A stretch of DNA of 64,000 bases from Thermotogota bacterium (GTDB taxonomy: Bacteria > Thermotogota > Thermotogae > Petrotogales > Petrotogaceae). The notes under the pieces were generated by a model, which did no database searches, was not told the DNA's origin, and worked only from the letters and a program-made list of their open reading frames with translations. Position numbers and translations under genes: made by a program. Shown here one piece after another: positions 10,141-18,743 of this stretch (position 1 is the first letter of the stretch; the number at the start of each line of letters is the position of its first letter). The stretch covers positions 1-64,000 of the forward strand of contig JAKOZG010000027.1 of assembly GCA_029780115.1 (NCBI GenBank), given 5' to 3'.

Positions 10141-11310
10141 GTGATTAATGATATATTAAAGCTCAACATTGATGAAATGGTAAATTTTAATTTCGATTGT
10201 GAATGTGGAAAAACTCATAAGGTTCTTATAGAAAATATTGTTGTAAAAGAAAATGGATTAAGATATCTAAACGAAGGCCTAAAAGAATTTAAAGGCAAAA
10301 ACATCTTTTTGGTAGCTGATAAAAATACTTATCAAGTTTGCGGAGATAAAATAGAAATAACATTAAAAACAGAAGGATATAACTTAAATTCTTATGTTTT
10401 TCTGACTAAAAATGATCTAGTTCCTGACGAGAAAAGTATAGGTAGATTATTAATAGAAATTCCAAAAAATACTTCCCTAATCCTTGCAGTAGGCTCAGGA
10501 ACCATAAACGATATATGTAGATTTATTAGTTATAAATTAGATATACCTTATGTCATAATAGCTACAGCCCCTTCGATGGATGGATATGCCTCTACTGTTT
10601 CACCACTTATTGTAGAAGGCTTCAAAATTACTTATGAAGCTATTTATCCTAAATCAATTATTGCAGATACAGACATATTGAAAGAAGCCCCCCTAGAAAT
10701 GATTCATGCTGGTTTTGGAGATATATTAGGTAAATATACCTCTTTGACTGATTGGAAGCTTTCCAAAATTTTAAACGATGAATATTACTGTCAAACAACC
10801 GTAAATCTAGTAGAAAAAGCTAGAGAAAATTGTGTAGAAAATGCAGAAGAAATTAAAAAAAGAAGCGGGAAAGTTATAGGACAACTAACTGAAGCTCTTA
10901 TTATTTCCGGAATAGCTATCGGCTTCATAGGTTATTCACGTCCTGCTTCTGGCGCAGAACACCATTTGGCACATTATTGGGAAATGGCAGCTTTGAGTAA
11001 TAATCAACCCCATCCATTGCATGGAAACTCTGTTGGAGCTGCTACCTTAGTTATTTCAATGATTTATCAATTAATGAAAAATAAAATCCCCAAAGAGATA
11101 AATCCTCCTGATCCTGAATTTATAATTTCTATCCATGAAAAAGTAGGTTCTGTTTATAATCCAAAGGATTTAGGTATTCCAAAAGAAGTTTTTGCAGATA
11201 GCATTATACATGCAAGAGAAATCAGAAATAGGTACACTATACTTCAACTTGCTTACGAATATAATCTACTAGAAAAGTTTTCGAAAATCTTGACGGAAAA
11301 ATTTTATTAA
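10141..11310 (+). CDS. araM: AraM-like sn-glycerol-1-phosphate dehydrogenase
   Basis: About 389 residues, of the iron-containing alcohol dehydrogenase/glycerol-1-phosphate dehydrogenase superfamily (Egsa/AraM branch). The nucleotide-binding signature GSGTINDICRF lies near residue 120, followed by ATAPSMDGYAS. Metal-ligand candidates are the aspartate in HAGFGDILGK and histidines in GAEHHLAHYWE and HPLHGNSVG. The family reduces dihydroxyacetone phosphate to glycerol-1-phosphate; Bacillus AraM sits in the arabinose operon. GTG 10132 is possible, but TAGGTGA favours GTG 10141. It follows araR with almost no gap and ends at a good terminator. Confidence 0.85.
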   Translation: MINDILKLNIDEMVNFNFDCECGKTHKVLIENIVVKENGLRYLNEGLKEFKGKNIFLVADKNTYQVCGDKIEITLKTEGYNLNSYVFLTKNDLVPDEKSIGRLLIEIPKNTSLILAVGSGTINDICRFISYKLDIPYVIIATAPSMDGYASTVSPLIVEGFKITYEAIYPKSIIADTDILKEAPLEMIHAGFGDILGKYTSLTDWKLSKILNDEYYCQTTVNLVEKARENCVENAEEIKKRSGKVIGQLTEALIISGIAIGFIGYSRPASGAEHHLAHYWEMAALSNNQPHPLHGNSVGAATLVISMIYQLMKNKIPKEINPPDPEFIISIHEKVGSVYNPKDLGIPKEVFADSIIHAREIRNRYTILQLAYEYNLLEKFSKILTEKFY

Positions 11311-11325
11311 ACTTAATACTAGTAA

Positions 11326-11355
11326 AAAAGTCCACAAAACATTAAGTGGACTTTT
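11326..11355 (+). terminator. Rho-independent terminator after araM
   Basis: AAAAGTCCAC pairs perfectly with GTGGACTTTT around a ten-base A-rich loop, giving an intrinsic terminator 15 bases after the araM stop. An extended -10 element (TGTTATAAT, 11389-11397) lies just beyond and could start the next operon. Confidence 0.85.
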
Positions 11356-11540
11356 CATTTAATTAATTCTTTTAAGTACACAAAAAGATGTTATAATAAA
11401 AAAGATTATAAACCTTTAATAAGAATAAAAATGCCAGAGGTATTTTTTAAAAAATTTACATCTAAAAATAATTACATGCAAATTTTAGATTTTATTAGGT
11501 TATTCTTTTCAAAGGTTACATTAAGGAGGAATAAGTTAGT

Positions 11541-12443
11541 TTGGAAAAAGAAACACTCGTGGATGAAAAGAATTATTATTCAAGGCTAGACACGTTTATA
11601 AGAAAAAATTTTCCTGAATTGAAATTAGGTGCTATTTACAGCTTAATCAGAAGAGGATTTGTGAAAGTTAATGGTAAAAAAATCAAAAAAAATAATTATT
11701 TATTAAATATTGGAGATACGGTAGAAATAATAATAAATGAAGAAAAGTTGGAAGATATCAAAAGGCCTGTCACTCCGACGTTAAAGCCTAGACCTATGAA
11801 GTTAGAGATAATTTATGAAGATAATGAACTGTTAGTTATTAACAAACCTCCAAGAGTTTCAGTACATCCTGGTGGTAAGGAAGAAAAGGCAACAATAATT
11901 GAGGGGGTTATGTACTATTCAAAAGGTGAATTTGAGCCTCACTTAGTTCATAGATTAGACAAACTTACTTCAGGCGTCATGATTATTGCAAAATCCAAGC
12001 AAACGGCACGAGAAATTTCTAATTTAATAAAAAGTAGAGAATCGCAAAATTATTATCTGGCATTGTTAGTTGGAGAATTGAAAGACAAAAAAGGAAAATT
12101 ATCAACTCCTGTAGATGAAAAAGAAGCTTATTTAAAGTACTCGGTAGTTGACAAATTTAAAACAAAAGATGGGATATTTACTTTAGTGGAAATTGAATTA
12201 CTAACGGGAAGAAAGCACCAAATAAGGATTCAGTTTGCTAACTTGGGTTATCCGGTTGCTGGTGACGATACATATGGTGATAGAAAAATAAACAAAATTT
12301 TAAGAAAAAATTATAATTTAAAGAGGTTTTTCCTTCATTCAAGTAAAGTCTCTTTCAATTATAAAGGAACTCATTATGAATTCATCGCTCCACTCAGTCA
12401 AGATCTTCAAAACCTCTTAAATAAACTGAAACAAAAAAAATAG
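11541..12443 (+). CDS. RluA/RluD-family RNA pseudouridine synthase
   Basis: This 300-residue enzyme isomerises uridines in RNA, probably 23S rRNA. An S4 RNA-binding domain occupies about 14-75 and the RluA-type catalytic domain follows, with the catalytic aspartate D140 in HRLDKLTSGV. GRKHQIRIQFA and GDDTYG are further family motifs. It is close to the usual length for RluC/RluD proteins; the exact target cannot be told. TTG 11541 follows AAGGAGG by 11 bases. It begins a run of three plus-strand genes, the other two being membrane proteins with no evident link to RNA modification. Confidence 0.9.
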   Translation: MEKETLVDEKNYYSRLDTFIRKNFPELKLGAIYSLIRRGFVKVNGKKIKKNNYLLNIGDTVEIIINEEKLEDIKRPVTPTLKPRPMKLEIIYEDNELLVINKPPRVSVHPGGKEEKATIIEGVMYYSKGEFEPHLVHRLDKLTSGVMIIAKSKQTAREISNLIKSRESQNYYLALLVGELKDKKGKLSTPVDEKEAYLKYSVVDKFKTKDGIFTLVEIELLTGRKHQIRIQFANLGYPVAGDDTYGDRKINKILRKNYNLKRFFLHSSKVSFNYKGTHYEFIAPLSQDLQNLLNKLKQKK

Positions 12444-12470
12444 AAACAATAGAACTAATGGGGGATCTAA

Positions 12471-13856
12471 ATGAAAAAGACAAGAAAATATGTTTTTTTT
12501 ATTTCAACGATATTTTGTGCACTTTTTTTCGCATATTCTTATTACGTTGATTGGCATAATTCAAAAACATATTCATTTCTGCCGTTAGAGAATGAAATTA
12601 TCGTTGCACATACAAACGGATATTCTTACTATGTGTATAAAAATTATGCCATTTTAAAAGATTTCGAAACGCAAGGCTATGAAAAAGATGAAATTTTTCT
12701 CAAAGATCTTTCATCAAAATATGACTATATTTTAGTGTCTGAGTTTTCCGATTTTGATAAACATTTTACTGCTATAAAAGATAAACTTGATAAACATATA
12801 TTGAATAAAATGCGGTACTTGCATTATATTAAAGCTGCAGAAATAGATAAATTTGATGATCAAATGATAGTTCAAAGGTTTCATAGAGCTTTAAAAGAAC
12901 GGAAAATACGATACTTCATGCTTCCTGAACATGAAAGGTCTTTCAATCTGATGTATTTAATTCAGCAAGATTTAGGCACACCTGTAAGCATTGAATCAAT
13001 AACTTATATGTTACCTTCACCTATAATTAATTGGTTTGGTTTTGGATTAATTTCATTAAATTTATTTACCTACATTCCACTGTTTTCTGTGATTTATATT
13101 CTGTTTTTTATTTTTCTGAAAAACTGGTCATTCACTGTTGCAGCAACGTTTTTTTCAGTTATCATTTTTTTTAAAATATCAAAGGCAAACCTTTTGAAAA
13201 TATTGTCTTCATCGTTGCTGTTCGGAATGTTAGTTTATATGAGTGGTTACGATAACTTATTTATATTCAAGTTAAATAACGTTAGAGGAGTTAAAATTTT
13301 GTTAATTGTATTGCCATTGTTAGTTTTATTTAAGGCTTTCAAAGATTATACAGGTTTTAGTTTTAAAAAAGGAGAATTCAAAAAGTCATTAAAAAAGATT
13401 AAAGATATAAAATTTCAAAAAACTGATATAATTTTAGTTATATTACTCGCATTTGCTGGATTCATTTATATAATAAGGAGTTCAAATTGGGCTATTGTAT
13501 CTAATTTTGAAAGAAAAGTTAGAGACTCTCTAGAAAAAGTTCTGATTGCAAGGCCAAGAACAAAGGAATTGATTTCTTATCTATTTTATTACACACCTTC
13601 TCTTTCTGGTAGAACGTTTATATGGGATTTTTTCAAATCTATCTTGCCAGTTTCTATATTGGATACGTTTTTACATATACACACTCCGTTATATTTAAGT
13701 TTACTCAGAACCGTTAATGGGTTCTTAGTATCGCTAATATTATTACTCATTATTATTTTGATTGAAAATATTGTCAAAAGATTCAGAATTTCGATGATTT
13801 CTCCAGAAGATTTAACAGAAGCAAAGCGAGAACCTTCTGATATAAAGGGGGAATAA
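12471..13856 (+). CDS. Polytopic membrane protein, DUF5693-like
   Basis: A 461-residue membrane protein. One N-terminal helix (about 7-25) is followed by a soluble region of about 160 residues and a C-terminal half with seven or eight hydrophobic segments. The soluble part includes RFHRALKERKIRYFMLPEHER, which recalls the DUF5693 proteins of Gram-positive bacteria; that match is from memory. Those genes often lie near cell-wall anchoring genes, but no such gene is seen here. No catalytic motif was found. ATG 12471 follows GGGGGA. The next gene begins three bases after the stop, so the two are probably co-translated. Confidence 0.7.
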   Translation: MKKTRKYVFFISTIFCALFFAYSYYVDWHNSKTYSFLPLENEIIVAHTNGYSYYVYKNYAILKDFETQGYEKDEIFLKDLSSKYDYILVSEFSDFDKHFTAIKDKLDKHILNKMRYLHYIKAAEIDKFDDQMIVQRFHRALKERKIRYFMLPEHERSFNLMYLIQQDLGTPVSIESITYMLPSPIINWFGFGLISLNLFTYIPLFSVIYILFFIFLKNWSFTVAATFFSVIIFFKISKANLLKILSSSLLFGMLVYMSGYDNLFIFKLNNVRGVKILLIVLPLLVLFKAFKDYTGFSFKKGEFKKSLKKIKDIKFQKTDIILVILLAFAGFIYIIRSSNWAIVSNFERKVRDSLEKVLIARPRTKELISYLFYYTPSLSGRTFIWDFFKSILPVSILDTFLHIHTPLYLSLLRTVNGFLVSLILLLIIILIENIVKRFRISMISPEDLTEAKREPSDIKGE

Positions 13857-13858
13857 CG

Positions 13859-14242
13859 ATAGACAAATTAAAAAGATTCCTAAGAAATATTGCAATTATA
13901 GGAAGTATAGCGATCTCTGGTGTTTCTTTGTACTTATTTTATCTAGAAAATTCTAAAGGAAGACTTTTTCAGTACCATACCTTCTCTGATTTAGTAACTT
14001 TCCTTCTTATATTGTTGTTTATTGCTCTGGTAGGTTTATTAATATTTTTTTACATAAGATCACTTATGATGAAAAAATATAGTTTAGGATTTTCTTTGAC
14101 TTTTTTAACAGTATTAACATTTTTATCTATTGTTTTGTATTCGTCCATGATACTAAGTGTAGTTTACGTTGCAAACCTTTTAGGATTAGCACTAGTATTT
14201 TATTTTACAAGAGATAATAAATCAAAAAAAGAAAAAAAATAA
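13859..14242 (+). CDS. Small membrane protein with apparent ATA start
   Basis: About 127 residues with four predicted hydrophobic segments and a lysine-rich tail (RDNKSKKEKK). The frame has no ATG, GTG or TTG until TTG 13928, which would start inside the first hydrophobic segment and lies 72 bases after the upstream stop. Reading back, the frame is open to ATA 13859, five to seven bases after AAAGGGGGAA (13844-13853). That gives an N terminus xDKLKRFLRNIAIIG with a normal positively charged lead before the helix. ATA is therefore the preferred start. It is coupled to the DUF5693-like gene and is otherwise unrecognised. Confidence 0.6.
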   Translation: MDKLKRFLRNIAIIGSIAISGVSLYLFYLENSKGRLFQYHTFSDLVTFLLILLFIALVGLLIFFYIRSLMMKKYSLGFSLTFLTVLTFLSIVLYSSMILSVVYVANLLGLALVFYFTRDNKSKKEKK

Positions 14243-14272
14243 TAAAGGTACGCGTAACGCATACCTTTATTA
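14241..14272. terminator. Bidirectional terminator between convergent genes
   Basis: AATAAAGGTA-c-GCG pairs with CGC-a-TACCTTTATT around a TAA loop. A- and T-rich flanks on both sides let it serve the plus-strand membrane gene and the minus-strand aminotransferase. Confidence 0.8.
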
Positions 14273-14276
14273 TCTT

Positions 14277-15482
14277 CTATTTTTCTTTGCTATAGGCATA
14301 ATTATAGGAGTAAACAGCCTCTTTTAATATATTACAAGCTTTTTTTAATTCTTGAGTATTTAAAACATATGCAATTCTTATTTCTTTTTTCCCTGCACCT
14401 GGGGTCGCATAAAATCCTGTTAACGGTGCAACCATTACCGTTTCCCCATCAACGTCAAATTCGGTGAGTGTCCACTTAACGAACTCTTCTGAATCGTCTA
14501 TAGGTAATTCTATAGACATGTAAAAAGCACCATTAGGTTTTTGAAAAATGGCTCCTTCTATGCATTTTATTTCGTTATATGCGACATCTCTTCTATTTTG
14601 ATATTCTATAATTAAATTATCGGTGTAGTCTTTTTCTAAATCATATAACAAACCTAACGTTCCACACTGTTCAATCAAGGGAGGACATAACCTTGATTGT
14701 GCAAATTTCATAACTTCTTCTAAGAACCTTTTATTTTTTGTTCCGAGAACCCCTATTCTTGCTCCACAAGTGTTATACTCTTTCGAAATACTGTCAAGAA
14801 AGATGAATCTTTCTTGATCTTCAAAATTCATAATTGAAACATGTTTTTTTCCATCGAATATAATTCCACTATATACTTCATCAGAAATTACAAAAATGTT
14901 CTTTTCTTTTGCAAAGTCTACTATTCTTTTAATTTCTTCATAGCTATAAACCGTTCCAGTAGGATTTGAGGGATTTGAAAAAATGATAGCCTTAACCTTT
15001 TTGTTATAAGCCTTTTCTAATTCGTCCCATGCCGGTATTGAATATCCATCTCTAGGATTAGCTCTCACAGGACAGAGTCTAACGTTTAGCATTTCGGCAA
15101 ATCCTCTATAATTTGCGTAAAACGGCTCTATCACCATTATTTCATCTTCCGGATCTGCTACACAGGCAATTGCAAAAATAACAGCTTCGCTACCTCCGGT
15201 TGTTATTACCAAATCCTCAGGTTCGAAATCTATTCCCTTTGATTTATAATGCTTCGAAAATGCTTCTCTCAATTCATACAAACCAGCTGAATGACTGTAA
15301 TAAATTATGCTTGGTGTATACTTTTTTATGCCTTCAAAAAATGCTTTTGGAGGTTCCATATCTGGTTGTCCAATATTTAAATGGTATACTTTCTTTCCTG
15401 CTTTCTTTGCCATCTCAGCATAGGGAACTAATTTTCTGATAGGTGAAGCTTGGGTATTTAAAACCCTTTTAGATAAAAACAT
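14277..15482 (-). CDS. Class I/II pyridoxal-phosphate aminotransferase
   Basis: A 401-residue cytoplasmic fold-type I aminotransferase, aspartate-aminotransferase-like. NIGQPDMEPP (36-45) opens the small domain, GGSEA (96-100) binds the cofactor phosphate, NPSNPTGTVYS (170-180) and the DEVYSG aspartate (201) contact the cofactor ring, and the Schiff-base lysine is K234 in SISKEYNTCGARIG. The conserved substrate-carboxylate arginine lies in the C-terminal KEIRIAYV. Amino donor and keto acid cannot be assigned. It is a single gene, ended by the bidirectional terminator at 14241, with its ribosome binding site (GGAGG on the minus strand) just before the ATG. Confidence 0.9.
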   Translation of the reverse strand: MFLSKRVLNTQASPIRKLVPYAEMAKKAGKKVYHLNIGQPDMEPPKAFFEGIKKYTPSIIYYSHSAGLYELREAFSKHYKSKGIDFEPEDLVITTGGSEAVIFAIACVADPEDEIMVIEPFYANYRGFAEMLNVRLCPVRANPRDGYSIPAWDELEKAYNKKVKAIIFSNPSNPTGTVYSYEEIKRIVDFAKEKNIFVISDEVYSGIIFDGKKHVSIMNFEDQERFIFLDSISKEYNTCGARIGVLGTKNKRFLEEVMKFAQSRLCPPLIEQCGTLGLLYDLEKDYTDNLIIEYQNRRDVAYNEIKCIEGAIFQKPNGAFYMSIELPIDDSEEFVKWTLTEFDVDGETVMVAPLTGFYATPGAGKKEIRIAYVLNTQELKKACNILKEAVYSYNYAYSKEK

Positions 15483-15819
15483 ATATACCCTCCTCCTGGT
15501 TATTATACAAACGCGCTTTCAGAAGAATTCAATAAATAATTTCAAATTTTTTGTCTTTATTTGGCTAATTTTCACTAAAAAAATAAAAAAATAAATGTTA
15601 AGATTATTAATTTTATTTTATATAATAATATACAAAGGTTAAATATATGCAATCAAAGAAAAATTTTTGTTATTACTAGATTAAAAATAAAAAAACTTCC
15701 ATGTAATTTATTAAGTGATAAATTATTGAATTTTGATATACTTGATGTATAATACTATTATAAAAAATTAATTAGCTTTTCAAACTAAAATTTCCCATCA
15801 ATTTAAAGGAGGAAGTAAA
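15483..15819. other. Divergent intergenic region (337 bases)
   Basis: Very AT-rich spacer between two divergent genes. It holds a probable promoter for the peptidase gene at 15726-15753 and its AAAGGAGG site. Nothing else recognisable was seen, and no promoter for the aminotransferase stood out. Confidence 0.5.
15726..15753 (+). promoter_or_regulatory. Sigma-70-type promoter for the S9 peptidase gene
   Basis: TTGAAT, a 16-base spacer and a perfect TATAAT. The -10 box lies 66 bases before the ATG. Confidence 0.55.
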
Positions 15820-17829
15820 ATGGAGCAATTGGCTTTAGATGATTTTACTAGGTACAAGTTTATATCAAGTACAAAATTTTCCCCCAATGGAGAAAATGTG
15901 GCTTTTGTGGTTCACGAGATGGATGTTGATGAAAATAAATATTTATCTAACATTTGGCTGTATAATGTTCCTACCAATAAAATAAGTAAACTCACTAGTT
16001 TTAATCAAGAAAGCTCTTTTGCTTGGCTTGATGAAAATAATATAATGTTTTCGACTGTAAGAGAAGAAAAAGACAAAAAAAGAATAGAAAAAGGTGAACC
16101 TTTTACAATCTACTATAAAATAAATATAAATGGCGGGGAAGCAGTAAAATATTTCGAAATTCCTTTAGTGGTTACAAAAATAGAATCTCTTAAAGATGGG
16201 AATTTTGTTTTAACTGGTATTTATGATAGAAAAACAAAAGATTTGATAAGTTCTTCTCCAGAAGAAAAAGAGAAATTACTGGAAAAGTTGAGAGAAGAAA
16301 AAGATTACGAAATATTAGATGAAATCCCTTTCTGGTCTAATGGAGAGGGATTTACAAATAAGAAAAGAAACAGGTTATACGTTTTTTCTTTTGATGAGAA
16401 AAAGTTAATACCTATTACTGACGAACTAACAAATGTTGAGGCTTTTAAAGTAAGTCCTGATAATAGCAATATTGTATATATATCTAATTCATTTAAAGAT
16501 AAACTGGAAATTAGGTCTGATTTATATTTATACAACATTTACAATAGACAATTAGAAAAGCTAACTCATGAAGACCCTTTTAGTTATGCATATGCAGATT
16601 TTATGAAAGACAAAATAATATTTTTGGGTTCTAACATGAAAAAATATGGAGTAAATGAAAATCCTAAGTTTTATGTAATGAATATGATGACTAAAGAAGT
16701 AGAACAGATTCATACAGATTTTGACTATAGTACTTGGAGTTCAGTTGGGTCTGATTGCAGATATGGTTCGAATCAAGAATTTAAAGTTGAGGGAAACTAT
16801 TTTTATTTTGAGACAACTGAATATGGAAATTCATATATTAACAGAATAGATGAAAACGGAAAAAGAGAAAAGTTGATAACAAAAAATGGGTCGGTAGATG
16901 GTTTTGATGTATTTGGTACAAGTATCGTTTTTGTTGGTATGAGAGATAACAAATTACAAGAATTATATAAGTTAAAAGATAAAAGTGAAATGCAAGTTAC
17001 TACATTTAATGAATGGGTTGTCAAAGAAAAAAGTTTATCAAGGCCAGAGAGAATTACTTTTAATACCAAAGAAGGCATAGAAATAGAAGGATGGATTATG
17101 AAACCTATCGATTTTGATGAAACCAAAAAATATCCTGCAATATTAGACATACATGGTGGTCCAAAAACGGTATATAGCGGAGAAGTTTTTTTTCATGAAA
17201 TGCAATATTGGTCGAATATTGGATATGTAGTAATGTTTTGCAATCCGCGAGGAAGCGATGGAAGAGGAGATGAATTTGCTGATATAAGAGGAAAGTATGG
17301 TACTATAGATTATCAGGATATTATCGATTTCGTTGATGTCGTTTTAGATAAGTTTCCTTTTGTTGACGAGAATAGATTAGGAGTTACAGGAGGCAGTTAT
17401 GGTGGTTTCATGACAAATTGGATAATCGGGCATACAAATAGATTTAAAGCAGCTGCTTCTCAGAGAAGCATCGCTAATTGGATTTCAAAATTTGGAACCA
17501 CAGATATTGGGTATTATTTTGTAGAAGACCAACAGGCAGCAACTCCCTGGACAAACTACGAAAAATTATGGTTTCACTCCCCCATGAAATATGCTGATAG
17601 GGTTAAAACTCCCACATTGTTCATACATTCAGAAGAAGATTATAGATGTTGGCTAGCTGAGGGGCTTCAAATGTTCACTTCGCTTAAATACAATGATGTG
17701 GAAGCAAAATTGGTATTGTTTAGGGGAGAAAATCATGAACTAAGTCGAAGTGGTAAACCAAAAAATAGAATAAGAAGGTTGAAAGAGATTTCGGAATGGT
17801 TTGACGAGCTTTTGAAACCGAACACTTAA
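15820..17829 (+). CDS. S9-family prolyl oligopeptidase / acylaminoacyl-peptidase-like
   Basis: A 669-residue serine peptidase. The N-terminal 400 residues form the WD-like beta-propeller gate and the C-terminal third the alpha/beta-hydrolase domain. The catalytic triad is S526 (GGSYGGFMTNW), D607 (HSEEDYR) and H639 (GENHEL), all present. The motif order DIHGGPK, NPRGSDGRGDEFADIRGKYG is typical of acylaminoacyl-peptidases/DPP-type S9C enzymes. No signal peptide, so it probably trims short peptides in the cytoplasm. ATG 15820 follows AAAGGAGG. It is monocistronic, with its own promoter upstream and a new promoter just after. Confidence 0.92.
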   Translation: MEQLALDDFTRYKFISSTKFSPNGENVAFVVHEMDVDENKYLSNIWLYNVPTNKISKLTSFNQESSFAWLDENNIMFSTVREEKDKKRIEKGEPFTIYYKININGGEAVKYFEIPLVVTKIESLKDGNFVLTGIYDRKTKDLISSSPEEKEKLLEKLREEKDYEILDEIPFWSNGEGFTNKKRNRLYVFSFDEKKLIPITDELTNVEAFKVSPDNSNIVYISNSFKDKLEIRSDLYLYNIYNRQLEKLTHEDPFSYAYADFMKDKIIFLGSNMKKYGVNENPKFYVMNMMTKEVEQIHTDFDYSTWSSVGSDCRYGSNQEFKVEGNYFYFETTEYGNSYINRIDENGKREKLITKNGSVDGFDVFGTSIVFVGMRDNKLQELYKLKDKSEMQVTTFNEWVVKEKSLSRPERITFNTKEGIEIEGWIMKPIDFDETKKYPAILDIHGGPKTVYSGEVFFHEMQYWSNIGYVVMFCNPRGSDGRGDEFADIRGKYGTIDYQDIIDFVDVVLDKFPFVDENRLGVTGGSYGGFMTNWIIGHTNRFKAAASQRSIANWISKFGTTDIGYYFVEDQQAATPWTNYEKLWFHSPMKYADRVKTPTLFIHSEEDYRCWLAEGLQMFTSLKYNDVEAKLVLFRGENHELSRSGKPKNRIRRLKEISEWFDELLKPNT

Positions 17830-17865
17830 TTTTAATTATGTTTATTAATAAAATTTTTATTTCTA

Positions 17866-17874
17866 TGTTATAAT
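17866..17874 (+). promoter_or_regulatory. Extended -10 promoter for the S-component gene
   Basis: TGTTATAAT is a full extended -10 element; no good -35 is visible. It lies about 60 bases before the ATG. Confidence 0.45.
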
Positions 17875-17935
17875 AACTATCAAATCAATTTTTTACTTTT
17901 ACGAGGGACTAAAACACACTAGGATGGAGGGAAAA

Positions 17936-18535
17936 ATGCATTCAAAAAACAAGAGATTAGTAACCATATCACTATTATCAGCTATTTCTTTTGTATTAGG
18001 ATTTACTCCTTTAGGTTTTATTCCTATTCCACCTGCAAATGCTACTACTATGCATATACCCGTTATTATAGGTGCAATTTTAGAAGGCCCTATTGCAGGA
18101 ATAATTATTGGATTAATATTTGGAATATCAAGCATAATACAGGCTCTTCTTAGACCCAATATTTTATCATTTGCTTTTATAAACCCCCTAGTTTCAGTGT
18201 TGCCAAGAATATTGATAGGTGTTGTTTCTTATTATTCATATAAACTTGTCTTTAACTTATTTTCTTCCAAAAAAGGTAATACAATCTCAAAAAGTGCAGA
18301 CACTATCTCAATAGGAGTAAGCGCTGCTTTAGGAACTTTAACCAACACTGTAGGAGTTTTAGGTATGATGTACCTTCTGTATGCTGGGAGAATAGCAGAA
18401 GCCATGGGAATAGAAAAAACAGCCGTTGGAGCAGTGGTTTTAGCGATAGGCTTAACTAACGGTATTCCTGAAATAATAATTGCCGTATTGATAACCATAG
18501 CGGTAGTAAAAGCTGTTAAAAAAGCTGGTTACTAA
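17936..18535 (+). CDS. ECF-type transporter substrate-binding (S) component
   Basis: About 199 residues, nearly all hydrophobic with five or six membrane helices, of the ECF S-component superfamily that captures vitamins or cofactors and docks with a shared EcfA-A'-T module. The N-terminal KNKRLVTISLLSAISFVLGF and PIPPANATTMHIPVIIGAILEGP look like the vitamin-type group (pantothenate or a related compound is possible, but not proven). ATG 17924 is open but GGAGGG at 17926-17931 supports ATG 17936. No ECF ATPase genes are in this window, fitting a shared energising module. No riboswitch was recognised in the short leader. Confidence 0.78.
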   Translation: MHSKNKRLVTISLLSAISFVLGFTPLGFIPIPPANATTMHIPVIIGAILEGPIAGIIIGLIFGISSIIQALLRPNILSFAFINPLVSVLPRILIGVVSYYSYKLVFNLFSSKKGNTISKSADTISIGVSAALGTLTNTVGVLGMMYLLYAGRIAEAMGIEKTAVGAVVLAIGLTNGIPEIIIAVLITIAVVKAVKKAGY

Positions 18536-18703
18536 GTCAAATTAGGGTAAAAGGATGCAGAAATTAAGATATATAAAATTTTTATTAGTTTAAGATTGTT
18601 AAAGTACATTAGAAAGGGCAGTTATTAACATATACATTTACCAAAAATTGAAATAGAATAAAATAAAAAAGATTATCAATTGTTGAATTTCTTATTTTGA
18701 AAA

Positions 18704-18737
18704 AATATAGGCGCTAGATCAAAGCGCCTATATTTTA
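18704..18737. terminator. Bidirectional terminator
   Basis: AAAATATAGGCGCT pairs with AGCGCCTATATTTT around a short loop. It lies between the convergent S-component and htpG genes, with A/T tracts on both sides. Confidence 0.85.
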
Positions 18738-18743
18738 TTATTT

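Noticed and set aside
17875-17935. Riboswitch in front of the ECF S-component gene
   Set aside because: The leader is only about 55 bases and could not be folded into preQ1, THF, TPP or other known classes by eye.
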